Shown here piece after piece: positions 61,143 to 64,000 of a DNA stretch of 64,000 nt. Both the position numbers and the translations under genes were made by a program. Origin of the DNA: JADGGM01 sp027307005 (lineage in GTDB: Bacteria; Gemmatimonadota; Gemmatimonadetes; Gemmatimonadales; Gemmatimonadaceae). The notes below the pieces were generated by a model that made no database searches, was not told the DNA's origin, and was given only the letters and a program-made list of their open reading frames with translations. Each line of letters starts with the position of its first letter. Position 1 is the first letter of the stretch. The stretch is from the NCBI GenBank assembly GCA_035455745.1, contig DATIEP010000055.1:248001-312000 (forward strand), read 5' to 3'.

Positions 61143-62321
61143 TCAGACGACGATCAGGTCGCGTTGGTACTCGCGCGGCGTGATCGTCACTGCCGTATCG
61201 CCGATGTGCGCGTTGACTTCGCTGCGCACGCCGATCTCGCCCGTGATGTAGATACCGGGCTCGATCGAGAACGCCACGCCCGGAATGAGCCGCCGTTCCT
61301 CGCGTGTCTCGAAGTTGTCGATGTGCGGCCCCGAGCCGTGCAGCTGGATCGCGTCGATCGAATGCCCCGTGCGGTGGGTGAAGTACTGGCCGAACCCGCG
61401 CGCGGTGATCACGCCGCGCGCCGCGTCGTCCACATCGGCGCCGCGGATCGGCTCGCCGCCTAACGCGCGCTCCCGCACGAACGCGATCGCCGCGTCGCGC
61501 GCGTCGCGCACCGCTTCCCATACCGTGACCGCGCGCGTGCTCGGCGCGCCGAAGGCGCCCATCCAGGTCTGGTCGGCGAAGATGCCGCCGCGCTCCCTCG
61601 CCCACAGGTCCACCAGCACCAGCTCGCCGCGCTGGATCGCGCGCGGCCGGCTCGCCGACGGCGCATAGTGCGGATCGGCCGCGTTAGGCCCGGCCGCCAC
61701 GATGGCCGGATGGTCGAACTCGAGGTGGGCGCGCTGGAACTGCTCGACGATCCAGCGCTGCAGCTCGTGCTCCGCGATCGCCTGTCCGGCGCCGATGCGC
61801 CGCCCGGCCTCGGCGATGGCGTTGCGTCCCACCGTCGCCACGATCTCGGCCGCGCGCTCGTGCGATTGCAGTTGCTCCGGCGTCCACAACGCGTAGAAGC
61901 GCGTGACCAGCTCGGCCGACGGCACCACATCGCCGCCCGCCGCGCGCACGAGATCGAGCACGCCCGCCGGAACGCGGTCGACGTACGGCACCGCGTCGCC
62001 CGGCGAATACTCCATCGCGACGCGTTTGCCGCGCACGAGCGTCGCGATCGCCTGCTCGAGCGAGCGCCACGAGCTGTATCGCTCGCGACCCCACCCGGCC
62101 GGCCAGTCCCGCCACGGCCCCTGCTCTATGGCGTGGGTGATCGCGACCGGATTTCCCTCACGCGGGATGTATGCGAAGATGCGGCGCGTCATCATGCCCT
62201 TGAGTCCGAGCACGCCGCCGGCCACCGGGTTCATGCCCTGAAAATCGAACAGCAGCCATCCATCCACTCCGGCGTCCTTGAGCGCCCGCTGCACATGGGG
62301 CAGCGTCTCCTTCGTCAGCAT
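61143..62321 (-). CDS. M24 family Xaa-Pro peptidase (cytoplasmic)
   Basis: 392 residues, no signal peptide. An N-terminal domain (VDGWLLFDFQGMNPVAGGVLG) precedes the pita-bread fold. Metal ligands can be read in LVLVDLWARERGGIFADQTW (two Asp), THRTGHSIDAI (His), FSIEPGIYITG (Glu) and VRSEVNAHIG (Glu). It is a prolidase/aminopeptidase P-like enzyme, and the cytoplasmic counterpart of the exported M24 at 22286. Cotranscribed with the APC permease downstream, so peptide cleavage and amino-acid transport are coupled. Confidence 0.92.
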   Translation of the reverse strand: MLTKETLPHVQRALKDAGVDGWLLFDFQGMNPVAGGVLGLKGMMTRRIFAYIPREGNPVAITHAIEQGPWRDWPAGWGRERYSSWRSLEQAIATLVRGKRVAMEYSPGDAVPYVDRVPAGVLDLVRAAGGDVVPSAELVTRFYALWTPEQLQSHERAAEIVATVGRNAIAEAGRRIGAGQAIAEHELQRWIVEQFQRAHLEFDHPAIVAAGPNAADPHYAPSASRPRAIQRGELVLVDLWARERGGIFADQTWMGAFGAPSTRAVTVWEAVRDARDAAIAFVRERALGGEPIRGADVDDAARGVITARGFGQYFTHRTGHSIDAIQLHGSGPHIDNFETREERRLIPGVAFSIEPGIYITGEIGVRSEVNAHIGDTAVTITPREYQRDLIVV

Positions 62322-62353
62322 GATGGCGTCGATTGAAAGTTAGGCGGACCGCG

Positions 62354-63007
62354 TCACGCGGCACCGGCGTTGGTGGCGGCGTCGTCGCGGTGGATCGAGC
62401 GCCATTCGGCGCGCCACTCGCACGTGCCTTCGCCGCGCGCCGCGCACCGGACGTGATCCACCGACCCGCCGCTCGCGCCCAGGAGGCGGAGCAGCTCGTG
62501 AAAGAACGATTCGTAGTATGCGCATCCGACGCCGCGCGGCGGCACGTCGACGGTCGCCGACTTCGGCACTTCGAGCATCAGAAACGAGCCATGACGCCGC
62601 ACCGATCCATTGAGGTACTTGCCCGCAATGCGCTGCGTCTGTCGCAGCGCGATCGGTCGCGCGAGCAACGACGGCAGCGAGGCAATGAGTGAACGAGACG
62701 GCGAGGCGATCGACTGATACGTCTGCGCGGCCAGATAGCGGCCGGCCGCTCGAAACACCGCTTCGGCGTCCGGCCTCCGGCCAAGCAGCTTGGCGATGCC
62801 GACCGTCTCATCGTATTCGGTGCGCTGGTGCTTTTTTGCGGCGTCCGTGAAGCGCTGGATCTGCGCGTACACGGTTTCGCTCAAGCCGAGGCGTTTATTT
62901 CGAAGCTCGGGGACGAGCTCCGCGTCGAGATCGTCGTCGGGGCTGTCCACGCTGCGAACCGCCTCGAGAAAGCTCAGCGGGAGAAGCGCGTCGACCGTTG
63001 TAGGCAT
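62354..63007 (-). CDS. V4R/heme-sensor-like protein, uncertain
   Basis: 217 residues from the ATG at 63007; the frame is open to 63145. An N-terminal helical half (TTVDALLPLSFLEAVRSV, AQIQRFTDAAKKHQ) and a C-terminal half with GCAYYESFFHELLRLLGAS, then CAARGEGTCEWRAEW. The C-x-x-Y-x-x-F-F and C-x5-G-x-C-x-W pattern resembles V4R (4-vinyl-reductase) or related small-molecule-binding domains, often sensory. This is a weak match. It is divergent from the anti-sigma gene. Confidence 0.5.
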   Translation of the reverse strand: MPTTVDALLPLSFLEAVRSVDSPDDDLDAELVPELRNKRLGLSETVYAQIQRFTDAAKKHQRTEYDETVGIAKLLGRRPDAEAVFRAAGRYLAAQTYQSIASPSRSLIASLPSLLARPIALRQTQRIAGKYLNGSVRRHGSFLMLEVPKSATVDVPPRGVGCAYYESFFHELLRLLGASGGSVDHVRCAARGEGTCEWRAEWRSIHRDDAATNAGAA

Positions 63008-63228
63008 TTTGAAGAGGCGGGAACGCTGAAAGGCAGCACCCAAGGTAACCGGCGCGAGAGGGGGGTTCAAGATTTTTTGGGAACCGATCTCGCCGTCCAA
63101 TGCTTCAACATCGGAACGATCGATCGGATTGCGTCCGACGCGCACGCGTCGCGAAGCGGGGCGTTGCGCCGCTCGAGCGCAACGCCAGGCGCTGGTGCCC
63201 AGTACTCACCAACGAGGGCCTGGGGTCC

Positions 63229-63234
63229 TATAAT
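63229..63234 (+). promoter_or_regulatory. Consensus -10 box just before the anti-sigma gene
   Basis: A perfect TATAAT, rare in this GC-rich DNA, ends 10 bases before the ATG at 63245. A start site about seven bases downstream would leave an almost leaderless mRNA. No good -35 is visible at 16-18 bases upstream, so it may belong to an alternative or extended-minus-ten type promoter, or be chance. Confidence 0.4.
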
Positions 63235-63244
63235 CGAGAGCGGC

Positions 63245-63526
63245 ATGAGCACCAACCCACACGCAGACGATCGGTCTCATATGACCTGTACCGAGGTTCT
63301 CCAGCGAATCTACGAGTACCTGGACGGTGAGCTGACGACGGAAGTCGAGCTGCAGATTCGCGACCACCTGGCGTTTTGCCGCAAGTGCTTTCCGCATTTT
63401 CGTCACGAGCAGGTTTTTCTTCGCTTCATGGAACGGCGCGCCACGATTGCGAAGGCACCTCCCGCCCTGCGCCGCCGCATCATGCAAATGCTGATCGACG
63501 AGGAAGCGTCGCGCCCGTTGGAGTGA
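63245..63526 (+). CDS. Zinc-finger anti-sigma factor-like protein
   Basis: 93 residues from the ATG at 63245; an ATG at 63281 would give 81. The ZAS motif is intact: H-x3-C-x2-C in DHLAFCRKCFPHFRHE, after VLQRIYEYLDGELT. Small soluble zinc anti-sigmas of this kind (RsrA-like) hold an ECF sigma factor and release it on oxidation of the cysteines. No sigma gene is visible in this window. Its TGA overlaps the GTG of the DUF92 gene, so the two are translated together. Confidence 0.85.
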   Translation: MSTNPHADDRSHMTCTEVLQRIYEYLDGELTTEVELQIRDHLAFCRKCFPHFRHEQVFLRFMERRATIAKAPPALRRRIMQMLIDEEASRPLE

Positions 63527-64000
63527 TTGCACGCGCGCTGATCGGGTTCGCATTGGCGTGCGCGATCTCGCTGATCGCGTGGCGCGTGCGTGCTCTGTCG
63601 CGGAGTGGCGCGGTCGCGGCCGCGATCGTCGGAACGGCAGCGCTCGCCGCCGGTTGGTCATGGGGGGTCCTTCTTTTTGCTTTCTTTGTGACCGGCACCG
63701 CCCTTTCGCGCGCCCAACGCGAAAACACGTTGCGCCGCACTGAATCCGTCGTCGCCAAAGGCGGAACTCGGGACGCGGTGCAGGTGCTGGCCAACGGGGG
63801 GCTGTTCGCCCTTGCAGCGCTTGCCTACCTCGTGGTTCCGGTCATGGCCTGGCTGGCGATCGGTGGTGGGGCACTTGCAGCCGCTTCGGCGGATACATGG
63901 GGTACGGAGGTGGGAACACTTTCGTCCCGATCCCCACGATTGATCACGACGTGGCGGCGGGTCGCTGCTGGAACTTCCGGCGGCGTCACGATCGTCGGCC
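63523..64000 (+). CDS. DUF92 family membrane protein (5' part, cut by window end)
   Basis: 159 codons from the GTG at 63523 (overlap GTGA with the anti-sigma gene), then the window ends. Several hydrophobic helices (ALIGFALACAISLIAWRV, AALAAGWSWGVLLFAFFVT) and the family core GGTRDAVQVLANGGLFAL with SADTWGTEVGTLSS identify DUF92/TIGR00297. The cyanobacterial and plant members include phytyl-phosphate kinase; bacterial members act on some isoprenoid or are unassigned. The 3' part is missing, so intactness is unknown. Confidence 0.88.
   Translation, partial: MIARALIGFALACAISLIAWRVRALSRSGAVAAAIVGTAALAAGWSWGVLLFAFFVTGTALSRAQRENTLRRTESVVAKGGTRDAVQVLANGGLFALAALAYLVVPVMAWLAIGGGALAAASADTWGTEVGTLSSRSPRLITTWRRVAAGTSGGVTIVG

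Larger units (their letters stand above)
625..62345. repeat. Highly iterated heptamer GTTAGGC / GCCTAAC, about 85 copies
   Basis: I counted about 35 GTTAGGC and 50 GCCTAAC on the plus strand, from 625 to 62339, roughly one per 750 bases, mostly inside genes. With about 70% GC, a composition-only estimate is six or seven. Examples of GTTAGGC: 625, 2956, 6988, 9992, 10777, 13384, 15803, 19296, 25611, 38777, 47696, 56175, 62339. Examples of GCCTAAC: 758, 1161, 3131, 10471, 13944, 22100, 28160, 32483, 39395, 49888, 53422, 58411, 61458. A variant GTTAGTC/GACTAAC appears eight times (11749, 27897, 33747, 41212, 41463, 53725, 55546, 58066). Often the fuller CGTTAGGC or GCCTAACG. Counts are by eye. 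Confidence 0.85.

Noticed and set aside
1..64000. GTTGGGC/GCCCAAC as a second iterated motif
   Set aside because: I saw roughly 38 copies, but about 15 are expected from composition alone and its codons are not rare here. It may be a relaxed form of GTTAGGC, but the excess is too small to claim by eye.
1..64000. CRISPR array, prophage, IS element, integron or rRNA/tRNA gene
   Set aside because: No spaced direct repeats, no transposase, integrase, capsid or RNA-gene sequence seen on either strand.

Overview
The window is GC-rich bacterial chromosome of conventional gene density: about 57 genes, a few of them broken, with no rRNA, tRNA, CRISPR array, transposase or prophage that I can see. The mix points to Gemmatimonadota, most likely Gemmatimonadaceae, with Acidobacteriota as the main alternative. 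It includes zinc-ribbon Ser/Thr kinases, PadR plus giant FtsX-type permeases, DUF2911, secreted M20/M24/M28 peptidases, carboxypeptidase-regulatory/TonB-plug proteins, LptFG and Mla genes, and heme A synthesis. It is evidently a diderm aerobe living on peptides and sugars. Taxonomy is inferred from gene content only.

Layout. 0-9 kb: tail of an outer-membrane barrel, a Ser/Thr kinase, small secreted or membrane proteins, YidB-like and cupin proteins, an M20 peptidase, a threonine-dehydratase-like enzyme, a lipoprotein and a condensed Crp-like regulator. 9-18 kb: a GH3 glycosidase with PA14 insert, a barrel-less TonB-plug/TonB-C fusion, a DUF899-DUF2182 pair, a TPR/winged-helix regulator with a beta-propeller partner, and an HD-domain protein. 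18-22 kb: a HlyD-ATPase-permease-TetR export operon with a readable promoter and operator. 22-30 kb: peptide utilisation (M24 aminopeptidase, POT transporter), GNAT, DUF2277 and a secreted MsrB. 28-37 kb: two ADOP-type permeases, two PadR regulators, DUF2911, a Tat-lipoprotein amidase and a broken Uma2 gene. 37-40 kb: citrate synthase divergent from a DNA-binding-domain/citrate-synthase fusion, with palindromes between them. 40-45.4 kb: type IV pilus pilB-pilT-pilC and a ComEA-like protein. 45.4-51 kb: M28 peptidase, then lptF-lptG-mlaE-mlaD. 51-54.6 kb: FMN reductase and two amino-acid permeases. 54.7-59 kb: a CoxII-like membrane hairpin, ctaA, ctaB, a small protein and an MsbA-like exporter. 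59-62.3 kb: an M24 peptidase, APC permease and lipoprotein operon. 62.3-64 kb: a V4R-like protein, a zinc-finger anti-sigma and a DUF92 membrane protein cut by the window end.

The most striking signal is not a gene. The heptamer GTTAGGC (GCCTAAC on the other strand) occurs about 85 times by my count, roughly once per 750 bases. A simple 70% GC composition model predicts about six or seven. It falls in all reading frames (Leu-Gly, Val-Arg, Pro-Asn, Leu-Thr, or stop codons), uses codons rare elsewhere here, and is spread over unrelated genes on both strands. That pattern indicates selection or bias at the DNA level: an uptake-sequence-like, recombination, methylation or chromosome-organising motif. 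It is absent from about 5 kb holding the type IV pilus motors and the ComEA-like gene.

Several operons are coupled by stop/start overlaps of ATGA, GTGA or TGATG type (lptF/lptG, mlaE/mlaD, ABC permease/TetR, ctaB/small protein, anti-sigma/DUF92).
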